A DNA stretch of 64,000 bases from Pelosinus fermentans JBW45. GTDB taxonomy: Bacteria; Bacillota; Negativicutes; DSM-13327. Location of the stretch: NCBI RefSeq assembly GCF_000271665.2, contig NZ_CP010978.1, forward strand, positions 1,272,501 through 1,336,500, read 5' to 3'. Shown one piece after another: positions 16,491 to 25,166 of this stretch (the stretch's first letter is position 1; the number at the start of each line of letters is the position of its first letter). Below the pieces are notes generated by a model. It saw only the letters and a program-made list of their open reading frames with translations. It ran no database searches and had not been told where the DNA came from. A program made the translations under genes and the position numbers.

Positions 16491-18098
16491 ATGGATTTTG
16501 ATGCTCTTTCTTATCCTTTTCCTTCAAAGCGTACCGTGGTTTTTGCGAAAAATGGAATGGTTGCTGCTTCCCAGCATTTGGCTGCGCAATCTGGACTGGA
16601 TATTCTCAAAGTAGGCGGAAATGCCATTGATGCGGCAATCGCAGCTGCTGCCTGCCTAACAGTAGTGGAACCTACCTCTAATGGAATTGGTGGTGATGCT
16701 TTTGCCCAGGTTTGGATAAAAGGCAAATTATATGGACTAAATTCCAGCGGACCTTCGCCCCAAAGCATCTCTCTTGAGGCAGTGCGAAGACAAGGTTTTA
16801 AAGAGATGCCCCGATATGGTTTTACCCCAGTGACGGTTCCCGGTGTGCCAGCTGCATGGGCAGAGCTGTCAGCGCGTTTTGGCAGACTTCCTCTAAGTGA
16901 GGTGCTAAAGCCTGCAATTTCTTATGCTCAAGCAGGATATCCTGTCTCTCCTATTGTGAGTAAATATTGGGCAATTGCATTTAAGAATTTTTCGGAATTT
17001 CTAAAGGGAAAAGAGTTTGCATCCTGGTTTACTACCTTTGCTCCCTTGGGCAGAGCTCCTTATGCTGGCGAGATTGTCCAATTATTAGATCATGCTGCTA
17101 CCTTACAGGAAATTGGTGATACAAAGGGAGAGTCCTTTTATCGGGGTTCTTTAGCAGAAAAAATAGGTGAGTTCTCTCGAAGTTTTGGCGGATATTTACA
17201 AGCTGATGATTTGGCTGCGTATAAAGCAGAGTGGGTTCAGCCAATTAAAGTTGCCTATCGAGGTTATGAGGTATGGGAAATACCGCCTAATGGTCATGGA
17301 TTGGTTGCCCTTATGGCATTAAATATATTAAATGGTTTACAGCTTAAAGGGCAAAATCCTATAGATGCTTATCATAAACAAATCGAAGCCATAAAAATTG
17401 CATTTGCTGATGGACAAAAATATATTGCCGATCCTAAGAATATGACTGTAAAGGTTTCTGATTTACTTTCAGAGGGCTACGGCCTGGAACGAAGAAAGTT
17501 GATTGGAGATGCTGCCATACTGCCAGAAGCAGGCAGACCCGATTCTGGAGGAACGGTATATTTAGCGACAGCTGATAAGGAAGGCAATATGGTATCGTAT
17601 ATCCAAAGTAACTATATGGGCTTTGGCTCCGGTCTTGTTGTGCCAGGAACCGGGATTAGTCTGCATAATCGTGGCAAACAATTTTCCTTAGATCCCTTTC
17701 ATGTCAATTGCCTAGAAGCTGGAAAAAAACCGTATCACACCATTATTCCAGGTTTTCTTACGAAAGATAACAAAGCTCTAGGTCCTTTTGGTGTTATGGG
17801 AGCCTTTATGCAGCCCCAGGGACATGTTCAGCTGCTGGTAAATATGATCGACTATAAATTAAATCCGCAAGCTGCTTTAGATGCACCTCGCTGGCAGTGG
17901 AAGGAAGGCAAAAGCATTGATTTAGAGCCGGGTTTCCCAATGTATATGGCAGAAGCATTACTGCAAAAAGGTCATATTGTTAATCTGTCTCTTGAAACTG
18001 GCAGCTTTGGACGGGGACAAGTCATCATAAGACAAGAAAATGGCACGTTTGCTGGAGGTACGGAAGGTCGTGCCGACAGTGCAATAGCTGCGTGGTGA
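16491..18098 (+). CDS. Gamma-glutamyltransferase, cytoplasmic YwrD-like
   Basis: A 535-residue GGT-family Ntn-hydrolase. The N-terminal half has GGNAIDAAIAAAACLTVVEP and NGIGGDAF; the self-cleavage point and nucleophile Thr should be in DSGGTVYLATAD (about residue 354), and the downstream GFGSGLVVPGTGISLHNRG is the family substrate loop. There is no signal peptide, so it probably acts in the cytoplasm, as YwrD is thought to. Canonical secreted GGTs read TTH at the nucleophile; here it is TVY. It could cleave glutathione-like or gamma-glutamyl compounds. RBS AGGAGG precedes the ATG. Confidence 0.88.
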   Translation: MDFDALSYPFPSKRTVVFAKNGMVAASQHLAAQSGLDILKVGGNAIDAAIAAAACLTVVEPTSNGIGGDAFAQVWIKGKLYGLNSSGPSPQSISLEAVRRQGFKEMPRYGFTPVTVPGVPAAWAELSARFGRLPLSEVLKPAISYAQAGYPVSPIVSKYWAIAFKNFSEFLKGKEFASWFTTFAPLGRAPYAGEIVQLLDHAATLQEIGDTKGESFYRGSLAEKIGEFSRSFGGYLQADDLAAYKAEWVQPIKVAYRGYEVWEIPPNGHGLVALMALNILNGLQLKGQNPIDAYHKQIEAIKIAFADGQKYIADPKNMTVKVSDLLSEGYGLERRKLIGDAAILPEAGRPDSGGTVYLATADKEGNMVSYIQSNYMGFGSGLVVPGTGISLHNRGKQFSLDPFHVNCLEAGKKPYHTIIPGFLTKDNKALGPFGVMGAFMQPQGHVQLLVNMIDYKLNPQAALDAPRWQWKEGKSIDLEPGFPMYMAEALLQKGHIVNLSLETGSFGRGQVIIRQENGTFAGGTEGRADSAIAAW

Positions 18099-18195
18099 AT
18101 GAGCTATTGGGGAATGTATGATGGATGTTATTAGCGATCATCTGGCAAAAATCGGTATCGTGTAAATCCTGATTAATTTATGGTTGAGAGGGAGA

Positions 18196-18238
18196 CAGCC
18201 TGTGGAAATGATGATTTAAAGTCATTTTCACAGACTGC
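18196..18238 (+). terminator. Hairpin after gamma-glutamyltransferase
   Basis: CTGTGGAAATGA and TCATTTTCACAG form a 12-bp stem with one wobble, about 100 bases after the stop. The T-run is poor (CTGCTTTGCTT). Confidence 0.55.
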
Positions 18239-18267
18239 TTTGCTTCAATAGAATGCTTCACCTGTAT

Positions 18268-18297
18268 TTGACATGGAGCCACTGTTGCTTATATAAT
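18268..18297 (+). promoter_or_regulatory. Promoter of the symporter-hutP leader
   Basis: TTGACA at 18268-18273, an 18-base spacer and TATAAT at 18292-18297. It starts a leader of about 135 bases that contains a terminator before the first gene. Confidence 0.75.
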
Positions 18298-18303
18298 CAT
18301 TAT

Positions 18304-18405
18304 GTAGAATAGTAGTATTGAAAACTAGTAAGATGAAGTTGTAGGATGGCAAAATGGTGAATGAAACGATGTGCACTCCTAATTGGGGTGTTTTTTTGTT
18401 TTTTC
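18304..18405 (+). promoter_or_regulatory. Candidate HutP antitermination leader
   Basis: The predicted transcript start is close to five UAG triplets (18305, 18310, 18313, 18326, 18342), then an intrinsic terminator (CACTCC/GGGGTG stem at 18374-18390 plus a run of seven T). In Bacillus the HutP protein binds spaced UAG triplets in the hut leader and prevents termination. The operon behind this leader encodes a HutP homologue, so autoregulated antitermination is likely. The triplet spacing is less regular than in Bacillus. Confidence 0.6.
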
Positions 18406-18438
18406 CCGAATTTTGCACATTAGTAGTAGGAAGGTAGG

Positions 18439-19854
18439 ATGGAAAAGATGAATATTCAATTGGTTATTATTATTAGTTACATTTTTGTTTTGTTCGGAAT
18501 TAGTTTTTATGTAAAGCGAAGGACCGAAAGTAGTACAGGTTTTCTATTTGCAGGGCGAAAGCTCACTACTTTGCTGGTTGCGACAAATATTGCGGGTACA
18601 GCGATTGGCGCTGCTTCGACAATTGGCGTTGCAGAAAATGCATATCAGTTTGGTATTGCTGCTGGATGGTATAATGTCGCTTGGGCTGCAGGAGCCGTAT
18701 TGATGGCAATGGTAGCAGCTGAAAAATACAGAGAAATGGATTGTACTACGATTCCGGAATTATTTGAACGATATTATGATAAAAAAGGGCGAGCTATTAG
18801 TGTATTAGGGATGATTACCATTCAATTAGTTATTACATCTCTGCAGTACATTGCTGGCGGAGCGATTTTGTCTTCTCTTCTGCCTGGTATATTTTCTTTT
18901 CAAGGTGGCATGATAACCAGTGCCATAGTTTTTATTGGAACGACTCTAATCGGTGGATTATGGTCGTCTGGCTTGTCGAATATTTTAAGTGTAACTCTGA
19001 TTTATATTGGTGTATTAATCAGTACGGTGACGACTGTTTCCAATCAAGGCGGTTTGAGCAGTATGGCTGCTGCTTTACCTGCTAATATTGACTGGTTCAG
19101 CCCTCTTGGAGGCTTGGGGCTGGCTACTATTATTGGCTGGTTTGCCGTCATGATGACTCAGACGATTACTGCTCAGGGACCAGTACAGGTTGCTTGTTCA
19201 GCCGTTGATGGCAAGGCTGCGAAGAGAGGATTCTTGTGGGGAGCTCTTTTGATGTTCCCTGTTGGCTTCTCCTGCGCTATTATGGGAATGGCTGCTAGAG
19301 TTGCCCATCCAGGTATGAACGCTACATTGGCTCTTCCCCAGATGATTATGGGGCTGGATCCTATCGTGTCTGGTTTGACGCTGGCGGCACTTTGGGCAGC
19401 AGATGTTGCTACTGCTTGTCATATTTTGCTTGCAGCAGGAACATTATTTTCTCAGGATATTTACAAACGTTTTATCAATTCTAGTGTGAGTGATAAGAAA
19501 TATACGATTGTGAATCGCTACTCCATTCTAGGATTGGGGATTCTTACCTTATGGTTTGCATTTAATGCCGTAGGTATTGTTAAGACGATGCTGATTGGTC
19601 TAAGTCTGACTACCGCTTTTACATTGGTGTTTTTGTTTACCATGTTTGCACCGAGTCTTTGCCGTCGTAATTCAGCATTTTATACTACGCTGGCAGGTAT
19701 GATCGCATTGTTCGCTTGGCAAATGTTCCCGGCAGTTCAGATTTTTGCACATCCCATTTATATGGAATGGCTGGTTTGTCTAATTACGTTCTTTATCGTA
19801 GCTGCAGTTGATAAGGGAAAAATTAAAGTTGTTGAAAAGAAGGCGGTTGCATAA
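18439..19854 (+). CDS. Sodium:solute symporter (SSS family)
   Basis: A 471-residue inner-membrane transporter with about thirteen hydrophobic segments from residue 5 onwards. SSS-family features include FAGRKLTTLLVATNIAGTAIG in the first two helices (Na+ site region) and WYNVAWAAGA. These carriers couple Na+ to uptake of amino acids, sugars or carboxylates. The substrate cannot be read from sequence. Co-transcription with a HutP-like antiterminator behind a UAG-rich leader suggests histidine or a related compound, as inference only. It ends one base before the hutP start. Confidence 0.88.
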   Translation: MEKMNIQLVIIISYIFVLFGISFYVKRRTESSTGFLFAGRKLTTLLVATNIAGTAIGAASTIGVAENAYQFGIAAGWYNVAWAAGAVLMAMVAAEKYREMDCTTIPELFERYYDKKGRAISVLGMITIQLVITSLQYIAGGAILSSLLPGIFSFQGGMITSAIVFIGTTLIGGLWSSGLSNILSVTLIYIGVLISTVTTVSNQGGLSSMAAALPANIDWFSPLGGLGLATIIGWFAVMMTQTITAQGPVQVACSAVDGKAAKRGFLWGALLMFPVGFSCAIMGMAARVAHPGMNATLALPQMIMGLDPIVSGLTLAALWAADVATACHILLAAGTLFSQDIYKRFINSSVSDKKYTIVNRYSILGLGILTLWFAFNAVGIVKTMLIGLSLTTAFTLVFLFTMFAPSLCRRNSAFYTTLAGMIALFAWQMFPAVQIFAHPIYMEWLVCLITFFIVAAVDKGKIKVVEKKAVA

Positions 19855-19855
19855 A

Positions 19856-20281
19856 GTGGAAATTACGAGTATTGATGTGGGGAGAGCGGCGATGGCTATG
19901 GCAATTAGTGAAGATCGACAAGATGAACAAGAAATTCGTCAGCGCCTAAGTGCTCGTGGTATCTCTTCTGTAGCTGTTGATTTTGGCGGCGAATATTTAC
20001 TATCTGTCAAGAAAATTATTGAACGTGCAGTAGTAGCAGCCCAGCGTCAGAGGCTGGTGAGTGCCAATCATATAGGAGAAGGTGCGGTGGCTGGTGCGAC
20101 TCATGCCGCTCTAGAACAAATTACGTCGAAAGCCGCTGGACTGAATGTGGGCGGAAAAATCGGAATTGCCCGTTATGGAGAACATATTTGCGTAGCAATT
20201 TACTTTGGTGTAGGTGTATTGAATCTTAATGAAGTAGTGGTAGGATTGGCCCATCGTTCTTTGCCATTAGGAGAAGCATAA
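19856..20281 (+). CDS. hutP: HutP-family RNA-binding antiterminator
   Basis: A 141-residue protein whose second half matches the HutP fold: HIGEGAVAGATHAALEQI, then GLNVGGKIGIARYGEHICVA and GVGVLNLNEVVVGLAHR. In Bacillus HutP binds L-histidine and Mg2+ and then hut leader RNA. Conserved His residues are present around the histidine and metal pocket. Start GTG 19856 follows AAGGCGG; the longer reading frame upstream would overlap the symporter by 49 bases and is unlikely. No histidine-degradation genes are nearby, so its target is most likely its own leader at 18304-18405. Confidence 0.85.
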   Translation: MEITSIDVGRAAMAMAISEDRQDEQEIRQRLSARGISSVAVDFGGEYLLSVKKIIERAVVAAQRQRLVSANHIGEGAVAGATHAALEQITSKAAGLNVGGKIGIARYGEHICVAIYFGVGVLNLNEVVVGLAHRSLPLGEA

Positions 20282-20436
20282 GAAAAATATTGTGTTTCTA
20301 CAAAATTTACGAAATGTTTACAAGACAGTGCTAAGAATACGTGGTACTATGATAGTGGACAATCTATTAGCTGGTTTGTTTAAAAAGTGAACTTTACTTA
20401 GTCCTAAAAGATGGATAGAAAAAAGGAGTGTGTATT

Positions 20437-20682
20437 ATGTGTGGTTGTGAAGAAAAAGATCCTGAATTAACGGATGAGATTCCAGTGTTGTTTACGGATG
20501 ACATCGAAATTCTCGAAGATCGTATAGCGGATGTTATTATTGCTATGGGTCTGCCAGAAGAGCAGACTGGAGCAGTGCTAAGACTAATGAGTGACGCGTT
20601 AGAAGAACATCATTCCAATATTCTTGACACCTTTGAATACATTATAGCAGACGAAGATGATGAGGAAGAAATCAGCGAATAA
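20437..20682 (+). CDS. Small acidic protein of unknown function (81 aa)
   Basis: An 81-residue strongly acidic protein, MCGCEEKDPEL at the start and IIADEDDEEEISE at the end, with a helical middle (EDRIADVIIAMGLPEEQTG). No signal peptide or membrane segment. The two Cys near the N-terminus could bind metal. I do not recognise a family. AAGGAG lies eight bases before ATG 20437, and a strong terminator follows, so it is a real monocistronic gene. Confidence 0.75.
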   Translation: MCGCEEKDPELTDEIPVLFTDDIEILEDRIADVIIAMGLPEEQTGAVLRLMSDALEEHHSNILDTFEYIIADEDDEEEISE

Positions 20683-20708
20683 ACTCGTTGGTTAACTGCA
20701 TCGTTACG

Positions 20709-20755
20709 AAGCCCCTCTATAACCACAATGTGGTTATAGAGGGGCTTTTTTTTGT
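20709..20755 (+). terminator. Strong terminator after the acidic protein
   Basis: A perfect 18-bp stem (AAGCCCCTCTATAACCAC and its complement) with an AAT loop and a run of eight T. Confidence 0.93.
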
Positions 20756-20783
20756 AGTATCAGATCGTTTTAAAAAGAGCGTT

Positions 20784-20837
20784 AAACACAGAGACGTGTT
20801 TATTCTACGCCTTTACGTTTTTTGTGTCTTTGTGTTT
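20784..20837. repeat. Intergenic palindromic repeat, copy 5 (aaacacag type, short)
   Basis: AAACACAGAG and CTTTGTGTTT ends as in copy 1, with the first 40 bases of the copy 1 interior missing. Confidence 0.7.
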
Positions 20838-20904
20838 CAAAAATGGCTATATTTTAAGGACACGAACTGTTTCTCTTAGATCTAAAAAAGAAGCTTAGTA
20901 TGCG

Positions 20905-20947
20905 AAATAATGTTTTTATTCCACTTAGTGGAATAAAAACATTATTT
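20905..20947. promoter_or_regulatory. 20-bp perfect inverted repeat upstream of kduI
   Basis: Two perfect 20-base arms around TTA, with core ATTCCACTTAGTGGAAT. It lies about 95 bases before kduI and has no T-run. It could be the operator of the IclR regulator encoded at 25167, or a hairpin in the leader. Confidence 0.5.
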
Positions 20948-21039
20948 ATGAGAAAAAAGAAGGAATTAGAATCTGATGCACGAATATAATTTGTGTAAAA
21001 TGAAAAATAAGTCCACATAGTGAGAAAAGGAGGGTTTTT

Positions 21040-21867
21040 ATGGATGTCAGACATAACGTTCATCCAGAAGATGCAAAACATTATACCACGGAGGAGCTGC
21101 GAAACCGTTTCTTAATTCAAGAGTTATTTGTGAAAAATGAAGTAAAGATGGTTTACAGTCATATTGATCGGATGATAACTGGTGGTGTATATCCAGCCGA
21201 GCCTGTAGTACTTCAAGCAGGAGCTGGTATGGGGGTTGATTATTTCCTTGAACGACGAGAAATCGGAATCATCAACGTTGGCAATGTCGGTTCTGTCGTG
21301 GTTGATGGTGTGAAATATGACCTTAATACTACTGATGGTTTATACATTGGTATGGGTTCAAAAGAAGTTAGCTTCTCTAGTGCAGATGCCAAGCAGCCAG
21401 CTAAATTTTATTTTAATAGTGCGCCGGCTCATAAGACGTATCCAACTGTAAAAATTGAAAAAAGCAAAATTACTCCGAATCATCTAGGTTCCATAAACCA
21501 GTCAAATGAACGTAACATATATAAATATATTCATCCAGAAGGGGTAAAAAGCTGCCAGGTGGTAATGGGAATGACTGTTCTTGAACCCGGCAACATGTGG
21601 AATTCCATGCCTTGTCATACACACGATCGTCGTATGGAAGTATATTTTTATTTTAATCTTCCAGAAGATGCTATTGTATTTCATTATATGGGTGAGCCAA
21701 CAGAGACTAGACATGTAGTGATAAAAAATGAAGAGGCGATTCTTTCTCCAAGCTGGTCGATTCATTCTGGTGTAGGTACACACTGTTATACATTCATTTG
21801 GGGTATGGCAGGAGAAAATCAAACCTTCAATGATATGGATCATGTTGATATGAAAACATTGAAATGA
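21040..21867 (+). CDS. kduI: 5-dehydro-4-deoxy-D-glucuronate isomerase
   Basis: A 275-residue cupin enzyme, the usual KduI length. It converts 5-keto-4-deoxyuronate to 2,5-diketo-3-deoxygluconate in pectin or uronate catabolism. The zinc ligands are visible in MPCHTHDRRMEVY (His, His, Glu) and SIHSGVGTH. RBS AAAGGAGGG precedes the ATG. It heads the kduI-kduD-kdgT-kdgK series, which covers isomerisation, reduction, KDG uptake and phosphorylation. A perfect palindrome lies upstream. Confidence 0.95.
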   Translation: MDVRHNVHPEDAKHYTTEELRNRFLIQELFVKNEVKMVYSHIDRMITGGVYPAEPVVLQAGAGMGVDYFLERREIGIINVGNVGSVVVDGVKYDLNTTDGLYIGMGSKEVSFSSADAKQPAKFYFNSAPAHKTYPTVKIEKSKITPNHLGSINQSNERNIYKYIHPEGVKSCQVVMGMTVLEPGNMWNSMPCHTHDRRMEVYFYFNLPEDAIVFHYMGEPTETRHVVIKNEEAILSPSWSIHSGVGTHCYTFIWGMAGENQTFNDMDHVDMKTLK

Positions 21868-21925
21868 TGCTTTTGGTAAGAAGACACCATGAGTATGAAT
21901 GAAAGCAATAAATGGAGGTTTACAC

Positions 21926-22684
21926 ATGAATACGATATTTGATTTAACAGGAAAAGTAGCGATTGTTACTGGTGCAGCCATGGGGCTTGGTCAAGGAATG
22001 GCTTTTGCCTTAGCTAATGCAGGAGCAGATATTGTAAGCGTAGGTTTAGGTGATAATACCCAGACTCAGGCATTAATCGAAAGTGCTGGCAGAAAGTTCT
22101 TAGCAGTGGATGCGAACTTAATGAGCATTGAAGTCATTGCTCCTGTAATTGAAAAAGTGGTTGCAGCTTTTGGAAAGATTGATATCTTGGTTAATTGTGC
22201 AGGTACTATTCGACGTGCGGATGCCATTGACTTTACAGAAAAAGATTGGGATGATGTTATGGATCTTAATCTTAAAACCGTATTTTTCTTTAGCCAAGCG
22301 GCAGCAAAACAATTTATTAAACAAGGACATGGCGGTAAAATTATTAATATCGCTTCCATGTTGTCTTTCCAAGGTGGTATCCGAGTGCCTTCTTATACTG
22401 GCAGTAAAAGTGGCGTAATGGGTGTTACTCGCCTGATGGCTAATGAATGGGCTAAGTATAACATTAATGCCAATGCAATCGCGCCTGGTTATATGGCAAC
22501 TGCCAACACTGCTCCGATTCGTGCTGATGAACAACGTAATGCTGAAATCGTGAGCCGTATTCCGGCTGGACGCTGGGGATTGCCAGAAGATTTGGCTGGT
22601 CCAGTAGTATTCTTGGCGGCGCCTGCTTCTGATTACGTGAATGGCTATACAGTGGCTGTTGACGGTGGATGGTTAGCTCGTTAA
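21926..22684 (+). CDS. kduD: 2-dehydro-3-deoxy-D-gluconate 5-dehydrogenase
   Basis: A 252-residue short-chain dehydrogenase. The nucleotide motif is TGAAMGLGQG, the NNAG equivalent is VNCAGT, and the catalytic Ser-Tyr-Lys set is ASMLSF with YTGSK. It reduces 2,5-diketo-3-deoxygluconate to 2-keto-3-deoxygluconate. Start ATG 21926 follows TGGAGGT; the longer frame from 21899 lacks a ribosome site. Its place directly after kduI supports KduD over a generic SDR. Confidence 0.93.
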   Translation: MNTIFDLTGKVAIVTGAAMGLGQGMAFALANAGADIVSVGLGDNTQTQALIESAGRKFLAVDANLMSIEVIAPVIEKVVAAFGKIDILVNCAGTIRRADAIDFTEKDWDDVMDLNLKTVFFFSQAAAKQFIKQGHGGKIINIASMLSFQGGIRVPSYTGSKSGVMGVTRLMANEWAKYNINANAIAPGYMATANTAPIRADEQRNAEIVSRIPAGRWGLPEDLAGPVVFLAAPASDYVNGYTVAVDGGWLAR

Positions 22685-22704
22685 TTGCAAAAAAGGATTT
22701 GATT

Positions 22705-22761
22705 AGGTAGCCATAGTTAGTACCTCATATGCATTAACGTAGATGAGATACTTGGCTGCCT
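22705..22761 (+). promoter_or_regulatory. Imperfect hairpin between kduD and kdgT
   Basis: AGGTAGCC...GTACCTCAT pairs imperfectly with ATGAGATACTTGGCTGCCT. No T-run. It may be a partial terminator or an mRNA stability element that sets the expression of kdgT. Confidence 0.4.
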
Positions 22762-22856
22762 GATCCTGATTGCTGTTGAATTCCGAATTTTCTCAGATAA
22801 TTAAATATTTCATGTAGATACGCAATTATAAATATTATGAAAAAGGAAGGTATGTT

Positions 22857-23825
22857 ATGAAAATCAAACAATCCATTGATAAAATTCCTGGTGGACTGAT
22901 GTTGGTTCCCTTATTTATAGGAGCTATTTGTCACACCTTTTTCCCTGGATCGGGTAAATATTTTGGCTCCTTTACCAATGGTTTAATCACGGGTACAGTC
23001 CCCATTCTGGCAGTATGGTTTTTCTGCATGGGTGCTGGTATCGATATTAGAGCAACAGGCACAGTACTGCGAAAATCCGGTACCTTAGTATTAACTAAAA
23101 TTGCCGTTGCCTGGGTTGTTGCCGTTATAGCCGCTAGAATATTGCCAGGGGATGGGATACAAACAGGTTTTTTTGCAGGGTTATCTACCCTTGCTTTAAT
23201 TGCTGCAATGGATATGACTAATGGCGGTTTGTATGCCTCTATTATGCAGCAATATGGCAGCAAAGAAGAAGCCGGGGCCTTTGTATTAATGTCCATTGAA
23301 TCAGGTCCTTTGGTGACGATGCTCATTATGGGGACTTCTGGTTTAGCAACATTCGAGCCTCGTTTGTTCGTTGGGGCTGTTCTTCCTTTCATAATTGGTT
23401 TTGCCTTAGGAAATTTGGATAGTGAGCTGCGAGAATATTTCGGTAAAGCATCCAATGTTATGATTCCATTTTTTGCTTTTGCATTAGGTAACACCATTGA
23501 TCTGAATGTAATTGGAAAGACTGGCTTTTTAGGGATTATGCTGGGGATTTCTGTGATTATAGTTACAGGTATTCCATTAATACTGGCGGATAAATTTATT
23601 GGCGGTGGAAATGGCACTGCAGGACTGGCAGCATCGAGTACGGCAGGTGCAGCCGTTACCAATCCTCTCATAATCGGTGAGATGCTTCCAGAGTTTAAAG
23701 CTGTTGCACAAGCTGCAACGGCGTTAGTTGCTACATCTGTAATTGTGACCTCCATACTGGTACCTGTGTTGACTGCTTGGTGGAGTAACTATATGAAGGG
23801 CAAAGAACAATCTGTAAAAGTATAA
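22857..23825 (+). CDS. kdgT: 2-keto-3-deoxygluconate permease
   Basis: A 322-residue inner-membrane carrier with about ten hydrophobic segments, close to the 327 residues of E. coli KdgT. Family stretches include [15 protein letters not shown] at the N-terminus, [19 protein letters not shown] in the middle and [19 protein letters not shown] near the C-terminus. It imports KDG with protons. RBS AAGGAAGG precedes ATG 22857. It sits between KDG-producing and KDG-kinase genes, which fits. Confidence 0.93.
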   Translation: MKIKQSIDKIPGGLMLVPLFIGAICHTFFPGSGKYFGSFTNGLITGTVPILAVWFFCMGAGIDIRATGTVLRKSGTLVLTKIAVAWVVAVIAARILPGDGIQTGFFAGLSTLALIAAMDMTNGGLYASIMQQYGSKEEAGAFVLMSIESGPLVTMLIMGTSGLATFEPRLFVGAVLPFIIGFALGNLDSELREYFGKASNVMIPFFAFALGNTIDLNVIGKTGFLGIMLGISVIIVTGIPLILADKFIGGGNGTAGLAASSTAGAAVTNPLIIGEMLPEFKAVAQAATALVATSVIVTSILVPVLTAWWSNYMKGKEQSVKV

Positions 23826-23835
23826 ATTGTGACGG

Positions 23836-23868
23836 TGAGAAGAGGCATGCTTTGTACGCCTCTTCTCA
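23836..23868 (+). terminator. Hairpin after kdgT
   Basis: TGAGAAGAGGC and GCCTCTTCTCA form a perfect 11-bp stem. The downstream T content is low (TTAGATATTCTT). Confidence 0.6.
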
Positions 23869-23958
23869 TTAGATATTCTTGAAAGAGGGGAAGTTCCTTA
23901 AACAAATACAACAGGCTAATCAATTATGAGGATTTAGTCTGAAAGCAGGAGGTAGAAC

Positions 23959-24891
23959 ATGAGCAAGATTCTTACAATTGGTGAGCCGATGGCACTTTTT
24001 GTAGCAGACCAGGAAGGTGATTTAAAAGATGTAGAGCATTTTTCCCGTTTTGTTGCAGGGGCAGAAGTCAACTTTTCAATTGGTATGGTACGTCTGGAGC
24101 ATGCAGTCACTTATATTAGTAAACTAGGTGATGATCCTTTTGGTAAAATGATAGAAGAATTTTTACGGAAAAATGGAATTGATACTTCTTATATATCCTA
24201 TGATGCCCAATATTTTACCGGTATGCAGTGGAAGCAAAAGGTTACCAGCGGTGATCCTCACGTTTTTTCTCTGCGTAGAAATTCAGCGGCCTCACATATG
24301 GATGTAAGTACCATTGTAAAATTCAATTGGGATGGATTTGATCATATTCATTTAACGGGTATTCCGCCAGCCTTATCCGCGGGATGTCGACAACTGGTGT
24401 ATGAACTAATTGAACAAGCTAGGGGAAAAGGCATATCCATATCCTACGATCCAAACCTACGCCCTGGCCTTTGGCCAGATAAAAAAGAAATGGCCCAGGT
24501 AGTTAACGATTTGGCGTGCCTGGCAGATATTGTGATTCCAGGCATTTCAGAAGGCAAATTGCTTACTGGAAAAGAAGGCGTACAGGAAATTGCGAATGCC
24601 TATCATGCTGCTGGTGTGAAGACTGTTGTCATCAAACTAGGTGCAGAGGGTGCTTATACCAGTTCGGAGGGGCAGCAATTTTATACACCTGGTTTCCCCG
24701 TAACAAAAGTGGTAGACACGGTGGGGGCAGGGGACGGCTTTGCTGTTGGTTTAGTAAGCGGGATTTTAGAAGGCTTATCCTTGCAAGAGGCTGTAAGACG
24801 TGGTACTGCAATTGGAGCTTTGGCAGTGATGTCTCCTGGCGATAATGATGGACTGCCAGACAGAGAAAGTCTGGCCGCTTTCATCCGATAA
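23959..24891 (+). CDS. kdgK: 2-dehydro-3-deoxygluconokinase
   Basis: A 310-residue PfkB/ribokinase-fold sugar kinase. The N-terminal GEPMALFVADQEG and the glycine pair region VAGAEVNFSIG fit KDG kinases; the C-terminal catalytic signature is DTVGAGDGFAVGL with the base Asp. It makes 2-keto-3-deoxy-6-phosphogluconate. The aldolase (kdgA/eda) that would split this product is not in the window. RBS AGGAGG before ATG 23959. Confidence 0.93.
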   Translation: MSKILTIGEPMALFVADQEGDLKDVEHFSRFVAGAEVNFSIGMVRLEHAVTYISKLGDDPFGKMIEEFLRKNGIDTSYISYDAQYFTGMQWKQKVTSGDPHVFSLRRNSAASHMDVSTIVKFNWDGFDHIHLTGIPPALSAGCRQLVYELIEQARGKGISISYDPNLRPGLWPDKKEMAQVVNDLACLADIVIPGISEGKLLTGKEGVQEIANAYHAAGVKTVVIKLGAEGAYTSSEGQQFYTPGFPVTKVVDTVGAGDGFAVGLVSGILEGLSLQEAVRRGTAIGALAVMSPGDNDGLPDRESLAAFIR

Positions 24892-25166
24892 GTAAAATCG
24901 CCTAAAATTATTTTGGTTGCGCAGTATTTCTTATTGTATAGACGTTATAAGCTTAGGGGAATAGTGGTTTTTCTTTACTGCGTTAGATACATTCATGTCA
25001 TTCCATCCTTTTTAAATCGTGGTCAGTAGCAAAAAAGACAAGAGTACTCATCAATAAGCTGTGTTTGTTATGGTTCAATTCTTTATTATATTAGCTATAT
25101 TCTATGAAAAAGTGATATAATAATACAATCATTATTGCTGTTGCATGATAAGGAAGGGGTATTGGC

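Noticed and set aside
22931-23755. Long open frame (274 codons) on the minus strand opposite kdgT
   Set aside because: It is the mirror of a well-supported permease gene; its translation has no recognisable motif and no ribosome site.
24892-25166. Operator search before the IclR gene
   Set aside because: The region is AT-rich with TATAAT at 25116 but no good -35 or palindrome, so no site is claimed.
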